A DNA stretch of 64,000 bases from Labrys monachus (GTDB lineage Bacteria > Pseudomonadota > Alphaproteobacteria > Rhizobiales > Labraceae), in contig NZ_JAUSVK010000001.1 of the NCBI RefSeq assembly GCF_030814655.1, positions 751,043 through 815,042 of the forward strand. Direction: 5' to 3'. The notes under the pieces were generated by a model that saw only the letters and a program-made list of their open reading frames with translations, was not told where the DNA came from and ran no database searches. This document shows positions 27,175-36,831 of this stretch, in pieces. The translations under genes and the position numbers were made by a program. Numbering within the stretch: position 1 is the stretch's first letter; every line of letters starts with the position of its first letter.

Positions 27175-28755
27175 ATGTTTCGGTTTAGCAATGCAGCGGA
27201 CGCTCCTCTGCCATCGAGGTACGACGTTGCAGTCGGAATCGCCGCCATCCTGCTGACGCTCGCGATTTTCTACATCGACGCCTTTACGGCGCTCACGAGC
27301 GCCATAGCGGTGCTCTATGTGATCGCACTCTTGCTTGCGTCGGAAATACTGACGCGGAAGGGCATCTTGATCGCGACGACCGGGTGCGCAGCGCTGGCGA
27401 TCGTCTCATTCATGATCGCGCACGGCTTGGCCGTCGACCTCGGCGTTCTCCTGCGTCTGATCGTTTCGCTGGCGGCGATCGTCATCACGTCGGCGCTTCT
27501 CCTGCGCAACGAGGCGTCGCGCGGCAAGCTGATTGCGTCGAATGAGCAGATCAAGGATAGCGAGAGCCGGTTCCGCTGGATCTTCGAGCAGAGCCGTGTC
27601 GCGCTGTGGGAGCGCGATTACTCGGCTGTCCGGGCATTCCTGATGGCCCTGAAAGCACAGGGCGTGACAAGCATCCGGGACCACGTCAAAGCGCATCCCG
27701 ATGTGATCTCAGCTTGCCTCGCCCTCATCCGCACCGTTGCCGCGAACGATGCGGCGCGGGAGCTTCTCGGCGACGTCGGGACCGGAGGGAAGGCCCGCGC
27801 CAGGCGGTTTCATATCCTGCCGAATGATGCCGCCTTTCTGGATCTGATCGAGGCGATCTTCGACGAGAGGCAGCATTTCGAAGGCAAGGGCAATCTGATC
27901 GCCACCGACGGCCAGACCCGGCTTGTGCTGGTGAGCATGCGTCTGCCGGATGATCCCGCGAAGTTCGACAGGGTGATCGTCGGCATGGTCGATATTACCG
28001 AGCGCGAGCTGACGCAGAAAGCATTGCTCGAGGCGCAGGCGGAGCTTACGCGAGCGTCGCGCGCGGCGACGGTCGGGGCCCTCTCCGCTTCGCTGGCGCA
28101 TGAACTGAACCAGCCGTTGGGAGCGCTGGTCGTGAATGCGCAGACCATGCTGCGCTGGATCAATCGCGAGCCGCCGGACCTTGAAGCGATCAAGCGTTCC
28201 GCCGACCGGATGATCCGCGACAGCCAGCGGGCAAGCGATATCATCCACAATACGCGCACCATGTTGTCACAAGGGCTCCGCCTGCCCGACACGGTCGACC
28301 TACCGCAGTTGATCCAGGAGACGCTCGCGTTGATGGAACATGACCTGGCGAAAGAGGCAGTCCAGGTGGAATTCGCCTATGTGACTGCGACAAAAGAAAT
28401 ACAGGCCGTTCGGATCGAGTTGCAGCAGGTTCTCATCAATCTGATCACAAACGCGATTCAGGCCATGAGCACGAGCGAAGATCCGCAGCGCAAGCTGCTG
28501 ATCTCAGCCCGCGAAGACGACGATGGCTTCGTGCGCTTGTCCGTTCGGGACTTCGGTCCCGGCATCCAGGACGAAGTGATGGCTCGGCTGTTTGCGCCGT
28601 TCTTCACCACCAAGTCGAAGGGCCTGGGCATGGGCCTTTCGATCTGTCGCAGCATATTGGAACTGCGCGGCGGCGATCTCGTCGCCCGAAATCACCAGGA
28701 CGGCGGCGCAATCTTCGAAATGATCATGCCAATAGGCGAATGCACCAATGTCTGA
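27175..28755 (+). CDS. Membrane sensor histidine kinase
   Basis: This 526-residue protein has an N-terminal integral-membrane sensor of about four helices (residues 18-105), a PAS-like segment (SRFRWIFEQSRVALWERDYS), then a kinase core. The H-box is SLAHELNQPLGALVVNAQTM, the N-box is VLINLITNAIQAM, and G-boxes are FGPGIQDEVMARLF and GLGMGLSICRSILE. The dimerisation region is of the FixL/DctB type. The start at 27175 follows GGGGACAAGG. The gene overlaps the next regulator by 8 bases, so it is the cognate kinase. The ligand is unknown; location after a redox enzyme gene hints at a redox or envelope signal. Confidence 0.9.
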   Translation: MFRFSNAADAPLPSRYDVAVGIAAILLTLAIFYIDAFTALTSAIAVLYVIALLLASEILTRKGILIATTGCAALAIVSFMIAHGLAVDLGVLLRLIVSLAAIVITSALLLRNEASRGKLIASNEQIKDSESRFRWIFEQSRVALWERDYSAVRAFLMALKAQGVTSIRDHVKAHPDVISACLALIRTVAANDAARELLGDVGTGGKARARRFHILPNDAAFLDLIEAIFDERQHFEGKGNLIATDGQTRLVLVSMRLPDDPAKFDRVIVGMVDITERELTQKALLEAQAELTRASRAATVGALSASLAHELNQPLGALVVNAQTMLRWINREPPDLEAIKRSADRMIRDSQRASDIIHNTRTMLSQGLRLPDTVDLPQLIQETLALMEHDLAKEAVQVEFAYVTATKEIQAVRIELQQVLINLITNAIQAMSTSEDPQRKLLISAREDDDGFVRLSVRDFGPGIQDEVMARLFAPFFTTKSKGLGMGLSICRSILELRGGDLVARNHQDGGAIFEMIMPIGECTNV

Positions 28756-29413
28756 CGGGAAATCGACGCGGCAAGCCACGGTTGCACGGGAAGGGCCGAC
28801 TGTCTACGTCGTCGACGATGACGCCTCCATGCGCGAGGCACTGGTGGATCTGTTCCGGTCCGTCGGGATCGAGGCAATTTCCTTTGGTTCCGCGCAGGCC
28901 TTTGTGGCGGGCGCGGATCTCAAGCGCGCAGGCTGTATCCTGCTCGACATCCGCTTGCCAGGGCTCAGCGGCCTGGATTTTCAGGGCCAGCTTGAGCGGC
29001 TCGGCAGCACTTTGCCGATCATCTTCATGACCGGCTTTGGGGATATCCCGATGTCGGTTCGCGCCATGAAGGCCGGTGCGGTCGACTTCCTCACCAAGCC
29101 TGTACGGGATCAGGACGTCCTGGACGCCGTCACGGCCGCACTCGACAAGGACTCGCGCCGACGTGAGGAAAGCGCAGCATGGAATACCGTCGCCGCCCTC
29201 GTCGAAACCTTGACCCCGCGTGAACGCGAGGTCATGGCGGCGGTCGTCAAGGGACTGATGAACAAGCAGATCGCCTTTGATCTCGGCATCAGCGAGATCA
29301 CGGTCAAACTTCATCGCGGCAACGTCATGCGCAAGATGGAGGTGCGGTCCGTGGCCGATCTCGTCCGCAAGGCCGAATTGGTCGAAGCGGCGAAGCCGCA
29401 CCGTAAATCCTAG
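28748..29413 (+). CDS. FixJ-family response regulator
   Basis: This 221-residue protein consists of a receiver domain (VYVVDDDASMREALVDLF, phosphoacceptor Asp in CILLDIRLPGLSG, Lys in FLTKPV) and a LuxR/FixJ-type HTH (LTPREREVMAAVVKGLMNKQ, then SEITVKLHRGNVMRKM). It overlaps the upstream kinase gene and is probably phosphorylated by it. Targets may include the flanking redox genes; no binding site was identified. Confidence 0.93.
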   Translation: MSDGKSTRQATVAREGPTVYVVDDDASMREALVDLFRSVGIEAISFGSAQAFVAGADLKRAGCILLDIRLPGLSGLDFQGQLERLGSTLPIIFMTGFGDIPMSVRAMKAGAVDFLTKPVRDQDVLDAVTAALDKDSRRREESAAWNTVAALVETLTPREREVMAAVVKGLMNKQIAFDLGISEITVKLHRGNVMRKMEVRSVADLVRKAELVEAAKPHRKS

Positions 29414-29604
29414 GGCAGAATGCGTTCAAGCAGGGGCGGATTATCGACTTAACATGTTGATATAAAAACAATTTTTCGTTTCTTGGCGGTTCGATCCGCA
29501 GGTGGAGCGCCCTGGCCCGACCTAGACTCTCGTATGGTATCTCAGCCGACCTCGGAGGCGCATAAGAGGGCGATGAGTTCCCGGAACAGGGGAGGGCTAT
29601 ACGC

Positions 29605-29994
29605 GTGTCACCGATACCGACTATCGCAATTGTCGACGATGATCAGGCCATGCGCGAGGCGCTCGACGACATGATCAAATCATGCGGTTACACGAGCAGG
29701 CTGTTCGCGACGGCAGAGGAATTCCTGTCCGATGGCATGCGCCAGACGACCGATTGCATGCTCGTCGATGTCAAGATGCCGGGCATGACGGGGATAGAGC
29801 TTCAGGCGGTCCTGAACACCGAGCCCTTCAGACCGCCGATCATCTTCATAACGTCGCATCGTGATGAGCGCACCCGATCCGCTGCGATGGACGGAGGAGC
29901 GCTGGCATTCCTCGGAAAGCCCGTTGAATTCGAGAGCCTGATGGCTTTGCTCGAAAGGGCATTGCATCCCGACAATTCGTCTCTGCGGATTTGA
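29605..29994 (+). CDS. Stand-alone receiver-domain protein
   Basis: This 129-residue single-domain response regulator of the FixJ-receiver subtype has the acidic pocket IAIVDDDQAMREALDDM, Asp in CMLVDVKMPGMTG and Lys in FLGKPVEF, with no output domain. The GTG start at 29605 follows GGGAGGG. It may compete for phosphate from the kinase encoded upstream or act as a phosphate sink. The 190-base gap before it is locally AT-rich (about 29450-29480), suggesting its own promoter. A weak hairpin, GATCAA/TTGATC at 30000-30015, follows it. Confidence 0.88.
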   Translation: MSPIPTIAIVDDDQAMREALDDMIKSCGYTSRLFATAEEFLSDGMRQTTDCMLVDVKMPGMTGIELQAVLNTEPFRPPIIFITSHRDERTRSAAMDGGALAFLGKPVEFESLMALLERALHPDNSSLRI

Positions 29995-30062
29995 GGTCTG
30001 ATCAATCGCTTGATCTCTGAAATCCCCCCATCGACAATCTCATGGCCAAATGGAGAGCGACA

Positions 30063-30365
30063 ATGACAGAATGCCGCCACGAAGTGACGATCAGGACCGT
30101 GACGCCCGGCACTTTGGGCTGTGAGGAATGTCTCGCGATCGGGCAGGAATGGGTCCATCTGCGTCTGTGTCGCACCTGCGGACATGTCGGCTGTTGCGAT
30201 CAATCGATCGGCAAACACGCGACGGCGCATTTCCACAAGACGCGCCACCCGATCATCGAAGGGTATGACCCGCCGGAGGGATGGGGATGGTGCTACGTCG
30301 ACGAGATCTTCGTCGATCTGCCGGACCAGACGCCGCAGCGCGGCCCCATCCCGCGGTTTTTCTGA
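30063..30365 (+). CDS. UBP-type zinc-finger protein
   Basis: This 100-residue protein is built almost entirely of a ZnF-UBP domain. Candidate zinc ligands are C4/H6, C20/C23, C36/C39, C44, H52, H56 and H62, in the order CxH, CEEC, CRTC, C, H, H. In eukaryotes this domain binds the free C-terminal GlyGly of ubiquitin; bacteria have no canonical ubiquitin, so the ligand here is unknown. The ATG at 30063 was preferred because GGAGAG precedes it; an in-frame ATG exists at 30042. The next gene, an FAD-linked fusion oxidoreductase, starts 15 bases later. The pairing of these two genes suggests a joint function. Confidence 0.88.
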   Translation: MTECRHEVTIRTVTPGTLGCEECLAIGQEWVHLRLCRTCGHVGCCDQSIGKHATAHFHKTRHPIIEGYDPPEGWGWCYVDEIFVDLPDQTPQRGPIPRFF

Positions 30366-30380
30366 AGAGGGATCCAGGCC

Positions 30381-32066
30381 ATGGCAATTCCGGGTGCGCG
30401 CGACGACCAGATGTTTCCGACCCTTGATCCCCATCAGATCGAGACGGCCAGGCGCTTCGCCAGCAATCCGCCGCGTCGTTTCGAGGCCGGGGAGGTCGTC
30501 TTCGCCATCGGCGACCGGACAGCACCCGCCTGGCTCGTCCTCGAGGGCTCGCTCGACGTCTTCCGCCACAACGGGCTGGCGGGCGAGGTTGCCGTGACCA
30601 CGCATCATGTCGGGCAATTATCCGGCGAAGTCAGCCAATTGTCCGGCCGCCCTTCTCTGGCCGGCGCCCGCGCCGGGGCAGACGGCTGCACAGCCTTCGC
30701 ATTTGATAGTGCCCACCTTCGCGCCCTCATCGTCGGATCGGCCGACGTCGGCGAGATCATCATGCGGGCCTTCATCCTGCGCCGGGTCAACCTGATCAGC
30801 GAAGGGGGCGCGGGCTCCGTGCTCATCGGCATCCCGGGCACCCCGCCCCTCAATCGCTTGCAGGGCTTCCTGACCCGCAGCGGCTATCCGCACATATTTC
30901 TCGATGCGACGTCGGATGCCGAAGGGCGCGCCCTGATCGAGCGCCTGGGTATCCTGCCCTCGGACCTGCCGCTGATGGTCTGTCCGGCGGGAACCGTACT
31001 GAAACATCCCACAGACCGCGAGGCGGCGTGCTGCCTCGGCATGACGCCGAAACTGGACCCGAACGAGATCTACGATGCCGCCATCATTGGCGCCGGTCCG
31101 GCCGGGCTGGCCGCTGCCGTCTATGCCGCATCCGAAGGGCTGCGTGTCATCGTGCTGGATGAGCGCTCCGTCGGCGGGCAGGCCGGCGCATCGATGCGGA
31201 TTGAAAACTATCTGGGGTTTCCGACAGGGATTTCCGGACAGGCGTTGGCGAGCCGCGCCTTCAATCAGGCCCTGAAGTTTGGCGCGGAGATCGCATTGCC
31301 GCTCGAAGTATCCAGTCTCGCGCCGTTGGAATCCGGCACGCCGACCCTTACGCTATCGGGCGGAGAGCGTATCAAGGCGCGTACGGTCGTCGTCGCTTCC
31401 GGTGCCCGGTATCGTCGACCGGATATCCCCGGCATTGCGGCGTTCGAGGGCGCCGGCGTTTCCTACTGGGCTTCGCCGATCGAGGCAAAGCTCTGCGCGG
31501 GCGAAGAGATCGCACTTGTCGGCGGCGGCAACTCCGCCGGACAGGCTGTGGCATTTCTTGCACCGCATGTCCGGCGCCTGCATCTGATCGTGCGGCGCCG
31601 ACTGGAAGAGACGATGTCGCAATATCTCATCGAGCGGATCGCGGCGCTTCCGAATGTCGAGCTGCATGTCGGCAGCGAGATCATATCGCTGGAGGGTGAC
31701 GCGCAGGGCGGACTGTCATCCACCATCATTCGGAATCGGTCCACCGGCCTGGAAACGACAAAGGCGCTTCGCCACGTGTTCCTCTTCATCGGCGCAGATC
31801 CCAATACGGATTGGATCCGGCCATACGTGACCACCGACGACAAGGGGTTCATCGTCACTGGCGGGCCATTTCAAGGGGGCGATATCGCCGCCGGACGGCC
31901 GGCATTGCCGCTCGAGACCAGCGTTCCCAATGTCTTTGCGATCGGCGATGTCCGCTCCGGCTCAACCAAGCGCGTCGCAGCGGCGGTGGGCGAAGGAGCG
32001 GCCGTCGTCGCGCAGATCCATCTGGCATTGCGCGAAATGTCGGACCGGGCTGCAGCAGCCGTATGA
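30381..32066 (+). CDS. Cyclic-nucleotide-domain / thioredoxin-reductase-like fusion flavoprotein without redox CxxC
   Basis: This 561-residue protein has three parts. Residues ~15-135 form a cyclic-nucleotide-binding-like beta-roll (RRFEAGEVVFAIGDRTAPAW). Residues ~145-220 form a thioredoxin/glutaredoxin-like fold without a CxxC (VLIGIPGTPPLNRLQGFLTR). Residues ~230-555 form a thioredoxin-reductase core with FAD motif AAIIGAGPAGLAAAVYAASE, NAD(P)H motif IALVGGGNSAGQAVAFL and the FAD terminus VFAIGDVRSGSTKRVAAAVGEG. Where thioredoxin reductase has its CATC redox disulfide, this protein reads SYWASPIEAKLC (361-372), so it cannot reduce thioredoxin in the usual way. It probably transfers electrons elsewhere, perhaps under nucleotide control. 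It follows the zinc-finger gene by 15 bases. Confidence 0.88.
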   Translation: MAIPGARDDQMFPTLDPHQIETARRFASNPPRRFEAGEVVFAIGDRTAPAWLVLEGSLDVFRHNGLAGEVAVTTHHVGQLSGEVSQLSGRPSLAGARAGADGCTAFAFDSAHLRALIVGSADVGEIIMRAFILRRVNLISEGGAGSVLIGIPGTPPLNRLQGFLTRSGYPHIFLDATSDAEGRALIERLGILPSDLPLMVCPAGTVLKHPTDREAACCLGMTPKLDPNEIYDAAIIGAGPAGLAAAVYAASEGLRVIVLDERSVGGQAGASMRIENYLGFPTGISGQALASRAFNQALKFGAEIALPLEVSSLAPLESGTPTLTLSGGERIKARTVVVASGARYRRPDIPGIAAFEGAGVSYWASPIEAKLCAGEEIALVGGGNSAGQAVAFLAPHVRRLHLIVRRRLEETMSQYLIERIAALPNVELHVGSEIISLEGDAQGGLSSTIIRNRSTGLETTKALRHVFLFIGADPNTDWIRPYVTTDDKGFIVTGGPFQGGDIAAGRPALPLETSVPNVFAIGDVRSGSTKRVAAAVGEGAAVVAQIHLALREMSDRAAAAV

Positions 32067-32196
32067 CGTCGCCCGCTGAAAGCGTGTCCGATCGCAGCGC
32101 GGTCGACCTGGAAATTGGCGAAGGCGCCTGAGCGGCATAACCGACCGAGAGGGCCAGCCGAAGTTCCATATGGCTATGGAGGCCTCCCGGCCGGGG

Positions 32197-33078
32197 TCAT
32201 TTCCGGAGCGGAAGCGGGACGTGGCCTGTCCATGCCTCGAACAGCGCCGTGAAGACATGCGCCATGCCGCGTGAAAGATGGCCTCCGGTCGGCGCGATGC
32301 ATCGCACGGCGATCCCGCAGCCATTGGGAAGTTCGCTCATGCCGATACGGCACTCCAGGGCGTCGAGCTGCTTCGTCAAGGCGGCGGTATCGATGTCGGA
32401 TCGCCGGGGGCCGAGCGCCACCAGATTGCCCATCGCCCGATAGGGGCCGAGCGGCGAAGAGGGGCCGGCGAATTGAATGCCGCTCACGGCACCCCGATCC
32501 CACACCAGAATGCGCCCGCTTTCGTCGCGAATGCAGAGTTCGGTGCGCAATTTGCCGAAGGGGCGGCCGCCTCCGCCGGGGGCGTGCGTGGCGAAGCCGT
32601 CGGCCAGGATGGCGCGCGCCCCGGGGGACAGCGTCACCGCCGTCTCGGCACGAAGATGGGCATCGGGAAAGAGAATGAAGGGGTCGTTGGTGAGGGCGAG
32701 CAGGGCATCGGCGTGGAGTCTCACCGCCGTCGAAAGGCGCGCTTCGTCGCCCGTCGTGGCATGGACGACGGTCGCGGCCTGGCTGGTGACATGGGCCTGT
32801 GCACCGCTGCCGACCTCGATGTCGAGCCCCAGCCTGTCGCCCCTGTACAGCCCGCCCGAGCTCGATTGCAGGTAGAGCGTGGCGAGGTCCGGCAGATTGC
32901 GGTCGAGCGAGAAAGGCCGGGTGATGTGAAAGGGATAGGGAACATGCTGGCGCGCCAGCACGGTGCGTCCACCGCCGCGGACGAAGCTGAGACGGGCCGT
33001 CGCATCGCGGGCGCCCGGCATGCCCTGAGCGACCGGCTCGGCATGCCGCAGATCGGCCCTCTGGGGCGGGGCGTTCAT
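32197..33078 (-). CDS. ureD: Urease accessory protein UreD
   Basis: This 293-residue UreD/UreH protein carries nickel-insertion complexes (UreD-UreF-UreG) onto apo-urease. Family blocks are [40 protein letters not shown] and [15 protein letters not shown]-like [13 protein letters not shown]. It is the last gene of the minus-strand urease set and overlaps ureG by 4 bases. In most bacteria ureD stands first; here it is last. About 130 bases without a gene separate it from the convergent flavoprotein gene. Confidence 0.93.
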   Translation of the reverse strand: MNAPPQRADLRHAEPVAQGMPGARDATARLSFVRGGGRTVLARQHVPYPFHITRPFSLDRNLPDLATLYLQSSSGGLYRGDRLGLDIEVGSGAQAHVTSQAATVVHATTGDEARLSTAVRLHADALLALTNDPFILFPDAHLRAETAVTLSPGARAILADGFATHAPGGGGRPFGKLRTELCIRDESGRILVWDRGAVSGIQFAGPSSPLGPYRAMGNLVALGPRRSDIDTAALTKQLDALECRIGMSELPNGCGIAVRCIAPTGGHLSRGMAHVFTALFEAWTGHVPLPLRK

Positions 33079-33725
33079 CGGAACAGCACCGCCTTCATGA
33101 TCTGATCGGCGACGTCGGTCACGCCGGCGCCCCGGCGCGCGTCGGTCAGGATGACGGAGCGTTGCGCGCGGACCGTCCGGGCCTCCTCCAGCATCCGCGG
33201 CAGGTCGACACCGACATGGGGCGCGAGATCCTGCTTGTTGATCACCAGGAGGTCGCAGCGCAGCGTTCCCGGTCCCTTCTTACGAGGAATGTCGTCGCCG
33301 CCGGCCACGTCGATGACGAAGATCCACCAATCCACCAGGTCGAGAGAGAAGGTGGAGGCAAGATTGTCCCCGCCGGACTCGAACAGGATCAGCTCCACGC
33401 CGGGAAAGCGGGCCTCCAGTTCGTCTCCTGCCGCGATGTTCAGCGTGGGATCTTCGCGGATGACGGTGTGCGGGCACGCGCCGGCCTCGACGGCCGACAC
33501 ACGCTGCGGATCGATGAGCCCGGAACGCCTGAGACGTTCGGCGTCCTCCTTGGTGACGAGATCGTTGGTCACCACGGCGAGGTCGACCCCGCGTGCGTGA
33601 AGGACGGGAATGAGGGCCTCGATCAGCGCCGTCTTGCCGGAGCCGACCGGTCCGCCGATGCCCACGCGCGCGGCCGCCGAACGGCCGGGCCCCTCGCCGG
33701 CGAGATCATGTTCGAGCCTGTTCAT
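33075..33725 (-). CDS. ureG: Urease accessory GTPase UreG
   Basis: This 216-residue SIMIBI GTPase drives nickel delivery to urease. The P-loop is [17 protein letters not shown], with [15 protein letters not shown], the nickel-binding Cys-Pro-His in [17 protein letters not shown], the Walker-B-like [15 protein letters not shown] and the base motif [12 protein letters not shown]. All key residues are present. It overlaps ureC and ureD by 4 bases on either side. Confidence 0.97.
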   Translation of the reverse strand: MNRLEHDLAGEGPGRSAAARVGIGGPVGSGKTALIEALIPVLHARGVDLAVVTNDLVTKEDAERLRRSGLIDPQRVSAVEAGACPHTVIREDPTLNIAAGDELEARFPGVELILFESGGDNLASTFSLDLVDWWIFVIDVAGGDDIPRKKGPGTLRCDLLVINKQDLAPHVGVDLPRMLEEARTVRAQRSVILTDARRGAGVTDVADQIMKAVLFR

Positions 33726-35434
33726 CGCAACATGTACCGCTGCGCGAGGGGAAGCGTGTCATAGGGCTCGCAGGTGGCCAGGGTTCCATCGACGAACACC
33801 TCGAAGGTCTGCGGATCGACGCGGATATCGGGGCAGGCCGCGTTCAGCACCATGTCCCGCTTGGTCAGCGAGCGCGTGCCGCTGGCCGGCAGCAACGCCT
33901 TGGAAAGGCCCAATGCCCGCCCAAGCCCCTCCTCGATCGCCAGGGGATGGACGAAGCACGCCGACAGGGCCGGCGCGGCGCGCCCGAAGGCGCCCCATTG
34001 CGGGCGCAGCAGCACGGGCTCGCAGGTCATGAGCGAGGCGGCGGAATCGCCCATGGCGCCCCAGGCGATGAAACCGCCCTTGACGACCAGTTCCGGCTTG
34101 ATGCCGAAGAAGCCGGGGCGCCAGACGACGATATCCGCCATCTTGCCGTCCTCGAGCGAGCCGATATGCCCTGATATGCCGAAGGTGCGCGCGGCGTTGA
34201 TGGTGTATTTGGCGATATAGCGCTTGATGCGGGCGTTGTCGCCCATGCCCGGCACGTCCTCCGGCAGGGCACCGCGCTGGTCCTTCATCTTCGAGGCGAG
34301 TTGCCAGGTCCGGCAGATCACCTCGTGGATCCGCCCCATGCCCTGGCTGTCGGAGCCGAGCATCGAAATGGCGCCCAGATCGTGCAGCACGTCCTCGGCC
34401 GCGATCGTCTGCGGACGGATCCGGCTCTCGGCGAAGGCGACGTCCTCGGGGATCGCCGGGTTGAGGTGGTGGCACACCATCGTCATGTCGAGATGTTCGT
34501 CGAAGGTGTTGACCGTGTAGGGGTTCGTCGGATTGGTCGACGACGGCAGGCAGTTGCCGATGCCGGCCACGCGGATGATGTCCGGCGCGTGCCCTCCGCC
34601 GGCGCCCTCGGTGTGGTACATGTGAATGGTGCGCCCGCCGATGGCCGCCAGCGTGTCTTCCAGAAACCCGCTTTCGTTCAGCGTGTCGGTGTGGATCTGC
34701 ACCTGGAAGTCGAGTTCGTCGGCGACGCGCAGGCACATGTCGATCGGCGCCGGCATGGAGCCCCAGTCCTCGTGCAGCTTCAGCCCCAGGCAGCCCGTCC
34801 GCATCTGCTCGACGAGCGAAGCCGGCTTGTGGCTGTTGCCCCGGCCGAGGAAGCCGAAATTGATCGGCCAGTGCTCGGCCGCCTGCAGCATCTTGCCGGT
34901 GTTGAACGGCCCGCCGGAATCGATGCCGACGGTGATCGGGCCGAGCGAGCCGCCGATCATCGTGGTGATGCCGCTGGCGATGGCGTGCTCGCACAGGCCG
35001 GCGCTATCGAAATGCACATGCACGTCGATGGCGCCGGCGGTGGCGATCAGTCCCTCGCAATCGCGCACCGTGGTCGCCTGGGAGACGATGAGGCGTGGAT
35101 CGACGCCGTCCATGATCGCCGGATTGCCGGCCTTTCCCAGGCCGACGATCCTGCCGTCCTTGATGCCGAGATCGCCCTTCACGATACCGAGCATCGCGTC
35201 GATCACCACGACATTGCAGAGCAGCATGTCCAGCGCGCCCTCGGCGGCGGTAACGCCGGCGGCCATGCCGGCGCCGTCGCGCAGCGTCTTGCCGCCGCCG
35301 TGAAGGCATTCGTCGCCATAGACCGTGTGGTCCTTCTCGACCACGGCGACCAGCGAGGTGTCCGCCAGCCGAATTCCGTCGCCGACCGTCGGCCCATACA
35401 TGTGGGCATAGTCCCTGCGTCGCATCGTGACCAT
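33722..35434 (-). CDS. ureC: Urease alpha subunit
   Basis: This 570-residue catalytic subunit hydrolyses urea to ammonia and carbamate at a dinickel centre. Nickel ligands and catalytic residues are all visible: HVHF in [13 protein letters not shown], the carbamylated lysine in [10 protein letters not shown], His in QIHTDTLNE and [13 protein letters not shown], the flap Cys-His in [20 protein letters not shown], and Asp in GSDSQGMGR. The protein should be active once metallated. It lies 2 bases after ureAB and overlaps ureG. Confidence 0.98.
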   Translation of the reverse strand: MVTMRRRDYAHMYGPTVGDGIRLADTSLVAVVEKDHTVYGDECLHGGGKTLRDGAGMAAGVTAAEGALDMLLCNVVVIDAMLGIVKGDLGIKDGRIVGLGKAGNPAIMDGVDPRLIVSQATTVRDCEGLIATAGAIDVHVHFDSAGLCEHAIASGITTMIGGSLGPITVGIDSGGPFNTGKMLQAAEHWPINFGFLGRGNSHKPASLVEQMRTGCLGLKLHEDWGSMPAPIDMCLRVADELDFQVQIHTDTLNESGFLEDTLAAIGGRTIHMYHTEGAGGGHAPDIIRVAGIGNCLPSSTNPTNPYTVNTFDEHLDMTMVCHHLNPAIPEDVAFAESRIRPQTIAAEDVLHDLGAISMLGSDSQGMGRIHEVICRTWQLASKMKDQRGALPEDVPGMGDNARIKRYIAKYTINAARTFGISGHIGSLEDGKMADIVVWRPGFFGIKPELVVKGGFIAWGAMGDSAASLMTCEPVLLRPQWGAFGRAAPALSACFVHPLAIEEGLGRALGLSKALLPASGTRSLTKRDMVLNAACPDIRVDPQTFEVFVDGTLATCEPYDTLPLAQRYMLR

Positions 35435-35436
35435 GG

Positions 35437-36120
35437 TCAGGCTCCCTTGAATCCGCCCTCGCGGGCCCGGCGCAACGCCTCGCCTGCATCGGCGGCGTCA
35501 TCGCAGAGATTGTTGAAACCGCTGATCCTGCGCTCGCCGCCGAAGGCGACCAGCACCAGCTTCTTGCTCTGCCCGGGCTCGAAACGCACCGCCGTGCCGG
35601 CGGGGATATCGAGGCGTCTGCCAAAGGCTTTCGAGCGGTCGAATTCGAGCGCCCTGTTCACTTCGAAGAAGTGGAAGTGCGAGCCGATCTGTATCGCCCG
35701 ATCGCCGGTATTGACCGCCGTGACCTCGATGCGGTCACGCCCGGCGTTGAGTTCGATGTCGCCTTCGAGCGGCAGCAGCGCGCCCGGCTCGAGCCCGTCT
35801 TCGGCGGCCCCCTCGCGCGGGCGGATCGGTTCGTGAATGGTGACCAGCTTCGTGCCGTCGCGGAACACGCATTCCACCTGCAGGATCGGGATCAGCGAGG
35901 CGACCCCGGCCATGACGTCGTCGGTGCTCAGGATGGTCGAACCGAAGCCCATCATGTCCGACACGCTGCGGCCATCCCGCGCGCCCTCGAGTATTTCATC
36001 GGTGATCAGGGCGACGGCCTCCGGATGGTTGAGCTTCAGCCCCCGAGCCCAGCGTTTGCGCGCCAGCTCCGCCGCCGTGAAGATCGTCAGACGTTCGAGT
36101 TCCGTCGGGGTCAAGAGCAT
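35437..36120 (-). CDS. ureAB: Fused urease gamma-beta subunit
   Basis: This 227-residue chain joins the gamma subunit (residues 1-~100, [20 protein letters not shown] through [16 protein letters not shown]) to the beta subunit (from ~105, [20 protein letters not shown], then [16 protein letters not shown]). Most proteobacteria encode these separately; a fusion is known from Helicobacter UreA and some other bacteria. It directly precedes ureC. Confidence 0.95.
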   Translation of the reverse strand: MLLTPTELERLTIFTAAELARKRWARGLKLNHPEAVALITDEILEGARDGRSVSDMMGFGSTILSTDDVMAGVASLIPILQVECVFRDGTKLVTIHEPIRPREGAAEDGLEPGALLPLEGDIELNAGRDRIEVTAVNTGDRAIQIGSHFHFFEVNRALEFDRSKAFGRRLDIPAGTAVRFEPGQSKKLVLVAFGGERRISGFNNLCDDAADAGEALRRAREGGFKGA

Positions 36121-36147
36121 GTGTTTCTACCTGAGGATGGAGCCTGG

Positions 36148-36831
36148 TCAGTTCGAGAACAGCCGGATCTCCGACGTCGCATGCCGCATGGTGGCGATGT
36201 CGAGCATCGGTGTGAGGCCCTCGAAATCGTCGCATGAGAGCGAACCGGCCGGACCGGCGCCCTCGATCAGACCTGCGATGAGCGGGAGCGTCTCGCCAAG
36301 GCAGCGCTGGGCCTCCACCGCGCCGACGAGGCTGAGGCGGACCGCAGCGCTGGTCATGCCGGCGACCACGCCATAGGCCGAGGCGGCGAGGGCGGATCGC
36401 TCATCGATGCCGCAGGCCCGCCATATGGCACCCTGGACGATCGGAAGATGGCCGGGCGTGTGCCGCTGCTCGATCAGCCTTTTCAGCTCCGGGGCGGTCT
36501 TGGTGCCGATCCGTGCATGGGCCGTCAGGAACGCCAGCCCGTTGCGGCGCGATCCCGATCGCTGCAGGGCGGAAATCGTCGCAGCGTCAAAGCGATGATC
36601 GATTTCCGCGAGGCGGGTCATGTCGTCGCCTGCGGCGAAAGCCAGCGATACGGCGATGCGATCCATGCCCCTCCAGCGATGCGTGAGCGTCATCGCCAGG
36701 ACGTCGATCAGCCCCTCGCCATCCAGGCGCTGGCCGAGCTCGGCCAGTCCTTCGATCCCGTTGGAGAAGGCAAATCCACCGTTGGGGAAAGCCGTATCCG
36801 CCTGCCAGATCGTTGTGACGAGGTTCAACAT
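36148..36831 (-). CDS. ureF: Urease accessory protein UreF
   Basis: This 227-residue all-helical UreF bridges UreD and UreG during urease activation. Family blocks are WQADTAFPNGGFAFSNGIEG (normally DSAFPVGGFSHSGGLE), LAFLTAHARIGTKTAPE and ASAYGVVAGMTSAAVRL. The ATG at 36831 lies within the ureE 3' end (7-base overlap). Upstream in-frame sequence is a shadow of ureE. Confidence 0.92.
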   Translation of the reverse strand: MLNLVTTIWQADTAFPNGGFAFSNGIEGLAELGQRLDGEGLIDVLAMTLTHRWRGMDRIAVSLAFAAGDDMTRLAEIDHRFDAATISALQRSGSRRNGLAFLTAHARIGTKTAPELKRLIEQRHTPGHLPIVQGAIWRACGIDERSALAASAYGVVAGMTSAAVRLSLVGAVEAQRCLGETLPLIAGLIEGAGPAGSLSCDDFEGLTPMLDIATMRHATSEIRLFSN

